Shown in pieces: positions 9,235 to 17,451 of a stretch of 64,000 nucleotides of DNA (positions are counted from its first letter, which is position 1; the number at the start of each line of letters is the position of its first letter). The DNA is from Lachnospiraceae bacterium (GTDB taxonomy: Bacteria; Bacillota; Clostridia; Lachnospirales; Lachnospiraceae). The translations under genes were made by a program, and so were the position numbers. The notes under the pieces are model-generated. The model was not told where the DNA came from and searched no databases. It worked only from the letters and a program-made list of their open reading frames with translations. Where the stretch lies: the NCBI GenBank assembly GCA_017434885.1, contig JAFSGE010000030.1, positions 1 to 64,000 of the forward strand, in the 5' to 3' direction.

Positions 9235-9263
9235 TTGCCAAAAATCATTTTGCCTGTTATAAT
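9235..9263 (+). promoter_or_regulatory. Strong sigma-A promoter for the small RNA candidate
   Basis: TTGCCA (9235-9240), a 17-base spacer and a perfect TATAAT (9258-9263). No open reading frame with a ribosome site follows before the terminator at 9336-9371. Confidence 0.75.
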
Positions 9264-9269
9264 TTGAAC

Positions 9270-9371
9270 AGAAGTTGAGGAAAACAATAGTTTTACTTCA
9301 ACTCATAAATTTCGGTAAAATTCCCCTTTTACACTGAGCGAGTCGGAAACTTGTTTCCGCTCGCTCTTTTA
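9270..9371 (+). ncRNA. Candidate small RNA with three hairpins and a C-rich loop
   Basis: About 100 nt between a consensus promoter and an intrinsic terminator. Hairpin 1 (9273-9303) pairs AGTTGAGG-AAAAC with GTTTT-A-CTTCAACT around an AATA loop. Hairpin 2 (9315-9332) pairs GTAAAA with TTTTAC and exposes a TTCCCC loop, a motif able to pair with Shine-Dalgarno sequences. Hairpin 3 is the terminator. The next gene has its own promoter after the terminator, so this is not simply its leader. I do not recognise an Rfam family. A short leader peptide is not supported. Confidence 0.55.
9336..9371 (+). terminator. Intrinsic terminator
   Basis: GAGCGAG (9336-9342) pairs with CTCGCTC (9360-9366) and CGGAAA with TTTCCG around a short loop, followed by TTTTATTT. 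Confidence 0.85.
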
Positions 9372-9419
9372 TTTGTGCAAAAGAGAACCGTGAAGTGTTC
9401 TTCTATGGTGTGAAGCCTA

Positions 9420-9447
9420 TTGTATTTTAGAAAAATTAGGTTATACT
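9420..9447 (+). promoter_or_regulatory. Promoter of the M16C peptidase gene
   Basis: TTGTAT (9420-9425), a 16-base spacer and TATACT (9442-9447). It lies just ahead of the ribosome site TTGGAAGGA, which supports translation starting at 9480 rather than at the upstream in-frame codon inside this promoter. Confidence 0.5.
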
Positions 9448-9479
9448 TTTATTATAACATTTTGGAAGGAATAGTGAGA

Positions 9480-12407
9480 ATGAAACAACAGATTGAAAAT
9501 TTGAATGCATATGAAATGATAGAACGGAGAATGATTTCCGATTTGAATTCGGAAGGTGTGATTCTGAAACACAAAAAGACGGGAGCACATATTACCTTGC
9601 TATTAAATGATGATGAAAATAAGGTGTTTTATATCGGTTTTCGTACGCCGCCGGAAGACAGTACCGGTGTGGCACATATTCTGGAGCATTCCGTGCTTTG
9701 CGGTTCTAAAAATTATCCGGTAAAAGATCCGTTTATCGAACTGGCAAAAGGGTCACTCAATACCTTTTTAAATGCAATGACATATCCCGATAAGACAGTG
9801 TATCCGGTTGCAAGCTGCAATGACAAAGACTTTAGAAATCTGGTAAATGTATATCTTGACGCAGTTTTTTATCCCAATATTTATAATGAAGATAAAATTT
9901 TTATGCAGGAAGGATGGCACTATGAGATGGAGGATGAGCAGGATGATTTATCCATCAACGGTGTGGTTTACAATGAAATGAAGGGTGCTTTTTCTTCACC
10001 CGATGATGTGGTAGAGAGAGAGATTATGAATTCTTTGTATCCGGATACCACGTATGGCCTTGAATCCGGCGGTGACCCTGATGTAATTCCAAAGCTTACC
10101 TATGAGCAATTTCTTGCATTTCACGGAAGATATTATCATCCATCCAACAGTTATATTTATCTGTATGGTAATATGGATGCGGTAGAATATCTGACTTTTT
10201 TAGATGAAAAGTATTTAGACAGCTTTGATGCCATTTCCATTAATTCGGAAGTGAAGAAACAGGAACCTTTCGAAAGCACGAGAGAATTAGTAAAGGAATA
10301 TTCTGTTATGGAAGATGAGTCTGTCGAAGAAAACACTTATCTTACGTACAATATCTCTATGGGAAGCAGTCTTGATAAAGAATTGTATATTGCTATGGAT
10401 GTACTTGATTATGTACTTTGTTCTGCACCGGGAGCTCCGGTGAAACAGGCACTCCTTGATAAGGGAATCGGTAAGGACGTATACAGCAGTATGGAAACAG
10501 GTATTTTGCAGCCTTATTTTAGTGTGATTGCTAAAAGTGCCGAAGCTAAGCAGAAAGAAGAATTTGTGCAGACGATTACGGAGGTTTTGCAAAAACAGGT
10601 AGCGGAAGGGATTGACAAAAAGGCACTTCGTGCAGCCATCAACTATTTTGAGTTTAAGTACAGGGAAGCAGATTTCGGTTCCTATCCCAAGGGATTGATT
10701 TTGGGATTGAATGCACTTGACAGCTGGCTTTATGACAAGAGTGCACCTTTTATGCATATTGAGGCAAATGATACTTATAAAGTGCTGAGAGAAAAGATTG
10801 ATTCCGATTATTATGAAAAGCTGATTGAAAAATGGATGCTTGATAATACTCATAAAAGCATTTTGACGGTAAAGCCCATGCCCGGACTTACCACACAGAA
10901 GGATGCCCTGTTATTTGACCAATTGCAGGAATACAAGCAGTCCCTTAGCAGGGAAGAAGTGCTTAAAATTGTAGAAGATACCAAGGCGCTGCGGGACTAT
11001 CAGGAACAGCCAAGCACAAAAGAAGCATTAGAGACTATTCCGCTTCTTGCAAGGGAAGATATGAAAAAAGAGGCAACTGCTTACGTCAATGAGGTAAAGG
11101 CAATCGGAGATACCACATTCCTTGTGCATGATATTTTTACAAACGGTATCGGTTATTTCAATTTGGTGTTTGATTTGGGAAAGGTACCCGGCGAATTATT
11201 TCCTTATGTAGGAATATTAAAAGCCGTTCTCATGATGGTAAATACAGAGCATTACAGCTACGGAGAGTTGTTTAACGAAGTGAATATGCATACCGGTGGT
11301 ATCCGTTTTGTGATTAATACTTATACCAATGCAGATGACATGGATAAATACAGCGTCAAACTGGAAGTAAAGACAAAAGCACTTTATGAGAATAAGGAAA
11401 AAGCGTTTGAGCTGATGAAAGAAATTTTGCTTACGTCTGATTTTACGGATGAGAAAAGACTGCGTGAGATTATTGCGGAAGCAAAATCAAGAATGCAGGC
11501 ATCTATGACAAGTGCGGGACATTCGCTGGCAGCCATTCGTGCCATGGCAGGATTTTCTCCTACGGCGGCGGTATCGGAACAGTTAAACGGAATTCCTCAG
11601 TACCGTTTACTTGAAGAATTAGATAGCGATTTTGAAAATAAAAAAGCAGAACTTATATCAGTTTTAAAACAATTAACAGTATATATTTTCAGACCGGAAA
11701 ACCTGCTTGTGGATTATGTCGGTACGACAGAAGGATTAACAGGTATTGAAGGCCTTGTAGATGATTTGAAAAAGGTTTTATTTACAGAGGCAGTTTCAGG
11801 AGAAACTTTTGTACCGGAGTCTGTAATCAAAAAAGAAGGATTTATGACGGCAGGACAGATTCAATATGTATGCCGTGCCGGAAACTATATTAAAAAGGGA
11901 CTGCCTTATACCGGAGCACTTAAAGTGTTAAAGGTGATGATGGGATATGAGTATCTCTGGAATCAGGTTCGTGTAAAAGGCGGTGCTTACGGATGTATGT
12001 GCAATTTTGCAAAGAACGGTGACGGATATTTTGTGTCCTATCGTGATCCGAATCTTGAAAAGACGATAGAGGTTTACGAGCAGGCAGCAGAATATATCAA
12101 AAACTATGACGCTGATGAGCGTACCGTAACTCAGTTTATTATCGGGGCAATCAGTGAACTGGATGTGCCCATGACACCTATGACAAAGGGGGCTTATTCG
12201 CTTGGCGGTTATCTGACGAAGCTTCCGATGGAACGCATTCAGAAGGAGAGAGATGAGCTTCTTTCTACAACGGCAGAAACATTGAAAGGCTTGTACCGTT
12301 ATGTGGATGCATTTATGAGTTATGATGCTCTGTGTGTGGTGGGAAATAGTGATAAAATTAAAGAGAATAAAGAAATGTTCGAAACAGTGGAACAATTATT
12401 TCATTAG
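9480..12407 (+). CDS. M16C (presequence-protease type) zinc metallopeptidase
   Basis: A 975-residue single-chain pitrilysin-family protease, the usual length of PreP/Cym1-type enzymes that degrade short peptides. The inverted zinc motif HILEH is at residues 66-70, with the distal glutamate in VYNEMKGA near 166. The second half repeats the M16 fold without a zinc site and includes the R/Y region near RVKGGAYGCMC. There is no signal peptide, so it is cytosolic. The start was chosen for GGAAGGA 9 nt upstream; the 20 codons before it overlap the promoter. The gene is followed closely by a DUF4349 lipoprotein. Confidence 0.92.
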   Translation: MKQQIENLNAYEMIERRMISDLNSEGVILKHKKTGAHITLLLNDDENKVFYIGFRTPPEDSTGVAHILEHSVLCGSKNYPVKDPFIELAKGSLNTFLNAMTYPDKTVYPVASCNDKDFRNLVNVYLDAVFYPNIYNEDKIFMQEGWHYEMEDEQDDLSINGVVYNEMKGAFSSPDDVVEREIMNSLYPDTTYGLESGGDPDVIPKLTYEQFLAFHGRYYHPSNSYIYLYGNMDAVEYLTFLDEKYLDSFDAISINSEVKKQEPFESTRELVKEYSVMEDESVEENTYLTYNISMGSSLDKELYIAMDVLDYVLCSAPGAPVKQALLDKGIGKDVYSSMETGILQPYFSVIAKSAEAKQKEEFVQTITEVLQKQVAEGIDKKALRAAINYFEFKYREADFGSYPKGLILGLNALDSWLYDKSAPFMHIEANDTYKVLREKIDSDYYEKLIEKWMLDNTHKSILTVKPMPGLTTQKDALLFDQLQEYKQSLSREEVLKIVEDTKALRDYQEQPSTKEALETIPLLAREDMKKEATAYVNEVKAIGDTTFLVHDIFTNGIGYFNLVFDLGKVPGELFPYVGILKAVLMMVNTEHYSYGELFNEVNMHTGGIRFVINTYTNADDMDKYSVKLEVKTKALYENKEKAFELMKEILLTSDFTDEKRLREIIAEAKSRMQASMTSAGHSLAAIRAMAGFSPTAAVSEQLNGIPQYRLLEELDSDFENKKAELISVLKQLTVYIFRPENLLVDYVGTTEGLTGIEGLVDDLKKVLFTEAVSGETFVPESVIKKEGFMTAGQIQYVCRAGNYIKKGLPYTGALKVLKVMMGYEYLWNQVRVKGGAYGCMCNFAKNGDGYFVSYRDPNLEKTIEVYEQAAEYIKNYDADERTVTQFIIGAISELDVPMTPMTKGAYSLGGYLTKLPMERIQKERDELLSTTAETLKGLYRYVDAFMSYDALCVVGNSDKIKENKEMFETVEQLFH

Positions 12408-12428
12408 GATTTAGGGGAGGAATTGCAA

Positions 12429-13421
12429 ATGAAGAAGAGAGTATCTGTAGGTTTTATGTGCATTTTGATGCTGGCGCTTACGCTTCTTGCAGGATGCGGA
12501 GGCTCATATGAGAGTGCTTCGGAAACAGTTGCCATGGAAGCGCCTGCCTCAGAAGAATACTATGCGGAAGATATTTATACAAGTACAATGGTGACGGAAG
12601 AAGCCGTGGAAGAAGAAACCGGTTCCGGATCGGCGGAGCCGGCGCAGGCGGCTCAGACGCAGCGCAAGTTAATCCGTAACGTAAATCTTGATGTGGAGAC
12701 GGAGAACTTTGATGTCCTGATGAGTTCCGTTGCAGAGAAAACAAAAGAATTTGGCGGATATATTGAACAGAGCCGGGTTTATAACGGCAGTCAATATTAT
12801 GACGAGAGAAGAAATGCAGATATAACTTTGCGTATTCCTGCAGAAGGATTGGACGATTTCCTTTCTGCAGTATCAGAAAACTGTAATGTAATCAGTCAGA
12901 ACGAGACTGTGGAAGATGTTACCTTGCGGTACGTAGATTTGAAGAGTCACAAGGAAGCACTTGAGACAGAGCAGGACAGACTGCTTGAACTTTTGGAACA
13001 GGCACAGACGGTAGAAGATATTATTACCATTGAAAGCAGACTTTCTGAAGTGCGTTATCAGCTTGAAAGTATGGAATCACAGCTTCGTACATTGGAAAAT
13101 CAGGTTTCTTACAGCACGGTATATCTGTACATAGCAGAAGTAAAGCGTTACACACCGGTAAAAGAACAGACAACATGGGAGAAAATTTCCACAGGTTTTG
13201 TTGACAGTATATATGATGTGGGAGAAGGAATCAGAGATTTCTTTATTGGTTTTATTGTTAACATTCCTTATCTTGTAGTATGGGCTGTTGTTATTACTGT
13301 GGTAATATTGATAATCCGTTTTGTCAGAAAGATTGCAAAGAAAATGAAAATGAAAAAGCCGGAGAATCCGGAAGCAAAGAGTGCCGTAAAAAATGAAGAA
13401 AAGGCAGACGGCAGTAAATAA
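12429..13421 (+). CDS. DUF4349 domain lipoprotein
   Basis: A 330-residue membrane-anchored protein. It has a lipoprotein signal peptide with LLAGC as lipobox, an acidic low-complexity linker, then a DUF4349 domain (RKLIRNVNLDVE through VYLYIAEV) containing a coiled coil from about 175 to 225, and a C-terminal membrane helix (IPYLVVWAVVITVVILIIRF) followed by a basic tail. The extracellular domain would thus be tethered at both ends. The ATG at 12429 is preferred over the TTG at 12423 because GGGGAGG is 8 nt upstream of the ATG. Function unknown. Confidence 0.85.
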   Translation: MKKRVSVGFMCILMLALTLLAGCGGSYESASETVAMEAPASEEYYAEDIYTSTMVTEEAVEEETGSGSAEPAQAAQTQRKLIRNVNLDVETENFDVLMSSVAEKTKEFGGYIEQSRVYNGSQYYDERRNADITLRIPAEGLDDFLSAVSENCNVISQNETVEDVTLRYVDLKSHKEALETEQDRLLELLEQAQTVEDIITIESRLSEVRYQLESMESQLRTLENQVSYSTVYLYIAEVKRYTPVKEQTTWEKISTGFVDSIYDVGEGIRDFFIGFIVNIPYLVVWAVVITVVILIIRFVRKIAKKMKMKKPENPEAKSAVKNEEKADGSK

Positions 13422-13473
13422 ACGACTGGAAATCAAAGGAAAGATATCAAATACAGAATAAGAGGAAAGCAGA

Positions 13474-14379
13474 ATGAATGAACAGCATAAATCCGGTTTT
13501 GCCACTTTAATCGGCAGACCAAACGTAGGAAAATCCACATTGATGAACAGTCTGATCGGGCAGAAAATTGCCATAACTTCACGGAAACCGCAGACTACAA
13601 GAAACAGAATTCAGACCGTGTATACTTCGGACGAGGGACAGATTGTTTTTGTGGATACGCCGGGCATTCACAAGGCAAAGAATAAATTGGGCGATTATAT
13701 GGTAAATATTGCGGAGCGCTCCATTAATGAAGTGGATGTGGTTTTGTGGCTTGTGGAGCCCACAAATTATATCGGAGCGGGGGAACAGCATATTATTGAA
13801 CAATTGAAAAAAACAAAAACCCCCGTCATTCTTGTTATCAATAAAATTGACACCGTAAAAAAAGAGGAATTGTACGGATTTATTGACACTTATCGCAAGG
13901 AAATGGAATTTGATGAAATAGTTCCTGTATCAGCGCTCAAAAAAGAAAACACAGATGAACTGATAAAATGTATTATGAAGTATTTGCCATACGGACCTGC
14001 ATTTTATGACGAAGATACCATTACAGACCAGCCCCAGAGACAAATTGTGGCAGAGATGATTCGTGAAAAAGCGCTCCGTCTTTTGGAGGAAGAAATTCCT
14101 CATGGTATTGCCGTTACCATTGAGCGGATGAAATGGCGTGATGACGGTATTGTGGATATCGATGCAACCATCATCTGTGAGAGAGATTCCCATAAAGGAA
14201 TTATTATAGGAAAACAGGGGAGTATGTTAAAGAAAATCGGTACCGGTGCCAGAAGAGATATTGAAAAAATGCTGGAATACCGGGTAAATCTCCAACTTTG
14301 GGTAAAGGTGAAGAAGGACTGGAGAGACAGTGATTTCCTTCTCAAAAATTTCGGTTATAATCCCAAGGAATACGAATAG
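13474..14379 (+). CDS. era: GTPase Era
   Basis: Essential GTPase that binds the 3' end of 16S rRNA in 30S assembly. It has 301 residues, normal for Era. G1 is GRPNVGKST at 14-22, G3 is DTPG at 61-64, and G4 is NKID at 123-126. The C-terminal KH domain shows GIIIGKQGSMLKKIG. It heads the conserved era-yqzL-recO set. An AGAGGAAAG ribosome site precedes the ATG. Confidence 0.97.
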   Translation: MNEQHKSGFATLIGRPNVGKSTLMNSLIGQKIAITSRKPQTTRNRIQTVYTSDEGQIVFVDTPGIHKAKNKLGDYMVNIAERSINEVDVVLWLVEPTNYIGAGEQHIIEQLKKTKTPVILVINKIDTVKKEELYGFIDTYRKEMEFDEIVPVSALKKENTDELIKCIMKYLPYGPAFYDEDTITDQPQRQIVAEMIREKALRLLEEEIPHGIAVTIERMKWRDDGIVDIDATIICERDSHKGIIIGKQGSMLKKIGTGARRDIEKMLEYRVNLQLWVKVKKDWRDSDFLLKNFGYNPKEYE

Positions 14380-14408
14380 AAAAGAGAAAATAGCAAACCC
14401 TAATATAG

Positions 14409-14436
14409 ACTTATCGTTTCTTGGTATCCGATAAGT
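14409..14436 (+). other. Hairpin in the era-yqzL gap
   Basis: ACTTATCG (14409-14416) pairs perfectly with CGATAAGT (14429-14436) around a 12-base loop. No T-run follows, so it is more likely an mRNA-stability or processing element than a terminator. It sits 25 nt before the yqzL start. Confidence 0.4.
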
Positions 14437-14461
14437 ATCGATACAAATCAGGGGGCGCAAG

Positions 14462-14638
14462 ATGAAGGAAACGAATTACTGGCAACAATTTATGAGTACG
14501 GGGAAAATAGATGATTATCTGTCTTACAAACGACAGAACGGAGAAATGAAGCAGGAAGTTGAGGGAGAGCATCCTCATGCAGGAACTTTTCAGTGTAACA
14601 GGAATCATATTGAAGGCGGAACCTTTCGGGGAATATGA
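14462..14638 (+). CDS. YqzL-like small protein
   Basis: A 58-residue protein beginning MKETNYWQQFMSTGKIDDYL. The aromatic-rich start and TGKIDDYL motif match the YqzL family encoded between era and recO in Firmicutes. A GGGGG ribosome site is 6 nt upstream of the ATG. The last 62 nt overlap the start of recO in another frame, so recO translation is probably coupled to it. The residues after about 30 are unlike short YqzL proteins and may only be the cost of the overlap. Function unknown. Confidence 0.7.
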   Translation: MKETNYWQQFMSTGKIDDYLSYKRQNGEMKQEVEGEHPHAGTFQCNRNHIEGGTFRGI

Positions 14639-15233
14639 CAGGAGAGTTGTAATACTTACTAAAGAATGCGGCAAGATAGCTGCTTTTGCCAGAAGTGCAA
14701 GAAAGCAGGGAAGCAGACTGCTTGCCGCTACCAATCCGTTTTGCTTTGGAGAATTTAAGGTATATAAAGGAAGAACCTCTTATAATGTGACAGAGGCGAC
14801 AATCAGCAATTATTTTGAGTCGTTAAGAGAAGATTTTGAGGGAGCCTGTTACGGTATGTATTTTCTGGAAGTGATGGACTACTATACCAGAGAAAACAAT
14901 GATGAAAAAAATATGTTAAAGCTTTTATACCAGTCGCTGCGGGCACTTTGCCATGAAGGACTGGATAACCGCTTGGTGCGTTACATATTTGAGGTGAAAG
15001 CACTTGCATTAAACGGAGAGTATCCGGGACTTCCGGAGCAGAAAAGTTACCGGGATTCTACGGTATATGCGGTTTCGTATATTGTAAATTCCACGGTGGA
15101 AAAACTGTACACTTTTAAAGTTACAGAGGATGTGCTTGCAGAACTGAAGGAAATTGCTGATATTTTCAGACACAAATTTATAGACCGCAAATTTAAAAGC
15201 TTGGAAATACTGGGGGAACTTGAAATTTCATGA
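14577..15233 (+). CDS. recO: DNA repair protein RecO
   Basis: Recombination mediator that helps RecF/RecR load RecA onto SSB-coated single strands. It has 218 residues, slightly short. An N-terminal OB fold (LFSVTGIILKAEPFGEYDRRVVILTKECGKIAAFARSARKQGSRL) is followed by the helical RecO domain. The usual C-terminal CxxC zinc cysteines are not seen; that segment reads ALNGEYPGLPEQKSYRD. The ATG at 14577 is chosen because GAGGGAGAG lies 8 nt before it; the TTG at 14559 overlaps this site. The start is inside the yqzL gene. Confidence 0.9.
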   Translation: MQELFSVTGIILKAEPFGEYDRRVVILTKECGKIAAFARSARKQGSRLLAATNPFCFGEFKVYKGRTSYNVTEATISNYFESLREDFEGACYGMYFLEVMDYYTRENNDEKNMLKLLYQSLRALCHEGLDNRLVRYIFEVKALALNGEYPGLPEQKSYRDSTVYAVSYIVNSTVEKLYTFKVTEDVLAELKEIADIFRHKFIDRKFKSLEILGELEIS

Positions 15234-15248
15234 ACTTGAAATTCCATG

Positions 15249-15277
15249 TTGAAAAACGGAAATAAGTCATATATAAT
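15249..15277 (+). promoter_or_regulatory. Promoter upstream of the 15322 lipoprotein
   Basis: TTGAAA (15249-15254), a 17-base spacer and a perfect TATAAT (15272-15277) lie just after the recO stop codon. Confidence 0.6.
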
Positions 15278-15321
15278 GAATTGGGTGTAAGGGTTAATAA
15301 CCTGAAAGAGTGGGAGTTGAG

Positions 15322-15948
15322 ATGATTATGACAGAGATTTTTCCCCGAAACAGGGTTTTGCCGAAGATAAAGACCGGTTTTTTGCTGATTGGTATTTTGT
15401 TTGGAATGACAGCTTGCAGTCCACCTGCCGGTGAGGTGGGAACGGAAATTTCCGTTTTGAAAGACGGTAGCATTCACATGCAAATTGCAGAGAGCTTTGA
15501 TAAGCCTTACTATGATAAGGACGAATTACAGCAAAGCATTTTGGAAGAAGCGGCAAGCTATAACAGAGAAATAGGCAGCGGTAATATTACGGTAGAAAAG
15601 ATTACCGTAGAAGAAAACGTTGCCCAGGTAAAAATGAATTATGCGAGTGCTGCGGATTATGCTGCGTTTAATGAGTGTATTTTCTTTATAGGGAGTGCGC
15701 AGGAAGCAGTGGATGCCGGATTTGATTTAAATACAGTGCTTAGCGGAGTAAAAGATGAACTGGAGACTATCGGTATGTCCGATATGCTTGCTATGACAGA
15801 TTATCGGATGCTGATTACAGATTGCACCGATGATATTACCCTTGGTGGGAAGGCTGCATATGTGAGTGATAATGTATTTGTCAGCAAAAACGGAAAGTGC
15901 GTAACGCTTGTGGCAGAAGGCGCGCCGGCGTATGTGATGTTTCAGTAA
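15322..15948 (+). CDS. Putative lipoprotein of unknown function
   Basis: About 208 residues. The signal peptide ends in GMTAC, a lipobox. The mature part has an alternating strand/helix pattern (VGTEISVLKDGSIHMQIAE, YNREIGSGNITVEKITVEE) with no family I recognise. An in-frame GTG at 15310 overlaps the GGGAG ribosome site, so ATG 15322 (or 15328) is preferred. It has its own promoter and precedes glyQS by about 60 nt. Confidence 0.65.
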   Translation: MIMTEIFPRNRVLPKIKTGFLLIGILFGMTACSPPAGEVGTEISVLKDGSIHMQIAESFDKPYYDKDELQQSILEEAASYNREIGSGNITVEKITVEENVAQVKMNYASAADYAAFNECIFFIGSAQEAVDAGFDLNTVLSGVKDELETIGMSDMLAMTDYRMLITDCTDDITLGGKAAYVSDNVFVSKNGKCVTLVAEGAPAYVMFQ

Positions 15949-16012
15949 TAAGTAATGTAAAAGTGCGCGAATGCGCTTAAGTACAGAATATAAAACGAAA
16001 GGTATGTGTATC

Positions 16013-17401
16013 ATGGAAAAAACAATGGAAAAAATCGTAGCTTTGGCAAAAGCAAGAGGATTTGTATATCCCGGCTCCGAAATTTACGGAGGTCTTGCCA
16101 ATACATGGGATTACGGTAATCTCGGTGTGGAACTGAAAAATAATGTAAAGAAAGCATGGTGGCAGAAATTTGTAATGGAAAACCCCTATAATGTAGGTGT
16201 TGACTGTGCAATTCTTATGAATCCCCAGACATGGGTAGCTTCCGGTCATCTTGGCGGATTTTCTGACCCCTTAATGGACTGTAAGGAATGTCATGAGCGT
16301 TTCCGTGCAGATAAAATTATTGAAGATTATGCAGCAGAGAATGGTATTACATTGGAAAGTTCCATTGACGGCTGGTCTCAGGAAGAAATGAAGAAATTCA
16401 TTGAGGATAATAATATTCCCTGCCCTACCTGTGGTAAGCATAACTTTACTGACATCCGTCAGTTTAACTTAATGTTCAAGACTTTCCAGGGTGTTACCGA
16501 GGATGCTAAGAATACCGTATATTTAAGACCTGAAACAGCACAGGGTATTTTTGTAAACTTTAAGAATGTACAGAGAACATCCCGTAAGAAAATTCCTTTC
16601 GGTATCGGTCAGATCGGTAAGTCTTTCCGTAACGAAATCACACCCGGAAACTTTACCTTCCGTACCAGAGAATTTGAACAGATGGAACTTGAATTTTTCT
16701 GTGAACCCGATACAGACCTTGAATGGTTTGCATATTGGAAGCAGTTCTGTATTGACTGGTTACAGACACTTGGCATTAAGCCTGATGAGATGCGTGTACG
16801 TGACCATGATAAAGAAGAATTATCCTTCTATTCCAAAGCAACTACTGATATCGAGTTCTTATTCCCCTTTGGTTGGGGCGAACTTTGGGGTATTGCTGAC
16901 AGAACCGACTATGACTTGACCCAGCATCAGAACGTATCCGGACAGGATATGAGCTACTTTGATGACCAGAAGAATATCAAATATGTTCCTTACGTTGTAG
17001 AACCTTCACTCGGCGCAGACCGTGTGGTTCTGGCGTTCCTTTGCGCAGCATATGACGAAGAGGAAATTGGTGAGGGCGATGTGCGTACCGTGCTTCATTT
17101 CCATCCGGCACTTGCACCTGTTAAGATTGGTGTGCTTCCGCTGTCCAAGAAATTAAACGAAGGTGCTGAGAAGATTTTCACAGAACTTTCCAAGAAATAT
17201 AACTGTGAATTTGATGACAGAGGCAACATCGGTAAGAGATACCGTCGTCAGGACGAAATCGGTACTCCTTTCTGTATTACTTATGACTTTGAATCCGAAA
17301 CAGACGGCTGTGTAACCGTAAGATTCAGAGATTCCATGGAACAGGAAAGAGTAGCAATTGCTGATTTGGATGCTTACTTTGCAGATAAGTTTACTTTTTA
17401 A
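16013..17401 (+). CDS. glyQS: Glycyl-tRNA synthetase, dimeric type
   Basis: Class II synthetase that charges tRNA-Gly. It has 462 residues, typical of the single-chain alpha2 enzyme rather than the split GlyQ/GlyS form. The start ([26 protein letters not shown]), a zinc insertion with CKECHERF and CPTCGKHNF, motif 2 ([25 protein letters not shown]) and the C-terminal anticodon-binding domain are all present. ATG 16013 is chosen for GAAAGG about 9 nt upstream; the in-frame codon at 15971 has no ribosome site. No T-box leader is visible. alaS follows after 50 nt. Confidence 0.96.
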   Translation: MEKTMEKIVALAKARGFVYPGSEIYGGLANTWDYGNLGVELKNNVKKAWWQKFVMENPYNVGVDCAILMNPQTWVASGHLGGFSDPLMDCKECHERFRADKIIEDYAAENGITLESSIDGWSQEEMKKFIEDNNIPCPTCGKHNFTDIRQFNLMFKTFQGVTEDAKNTVYLRPETAQGIFVNFKNVQRTSRKKIPFGIGQIGKSFRNEITPGNFTFRTREFEQMELEFFCEPDTDLEWFAYWKQFCIDWLQTLGIKPDEMRVRDHDKEELSFYSKATTDIEFLFPFGWGELWGIADRTDYDLTQHQNVSGQDMSYFDDQKNIKYVPYVVEPSLGADRVVLAFLCAAYDEEEIGEGDVRTVLHFHPALAPVKIGVLPLSKKLNEGAEKIFTELSKKYNCEFDDRGNIGKRYRRQDEIGTPFCITYDFESETDGCVTVRFRDSMEQERVAIADLDAYFADKFTF

Positions 17402-17451
17402 GGATTGAATAGAAAGCATGCCTAAAGGCATGAGTGAAGAGGTTAGAACAA

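Noticed and set aside
9264-9340. Short leader peptide in the small RNA region
   Set aside because: No start codon with an acceptable ribosome site was found between the promoter and the terminator.
15949-16012. T-box leader before glyQS
   Set aside because: Only about 60 nt separate the genes, too short, and no T-box consensus or terminator is seen.
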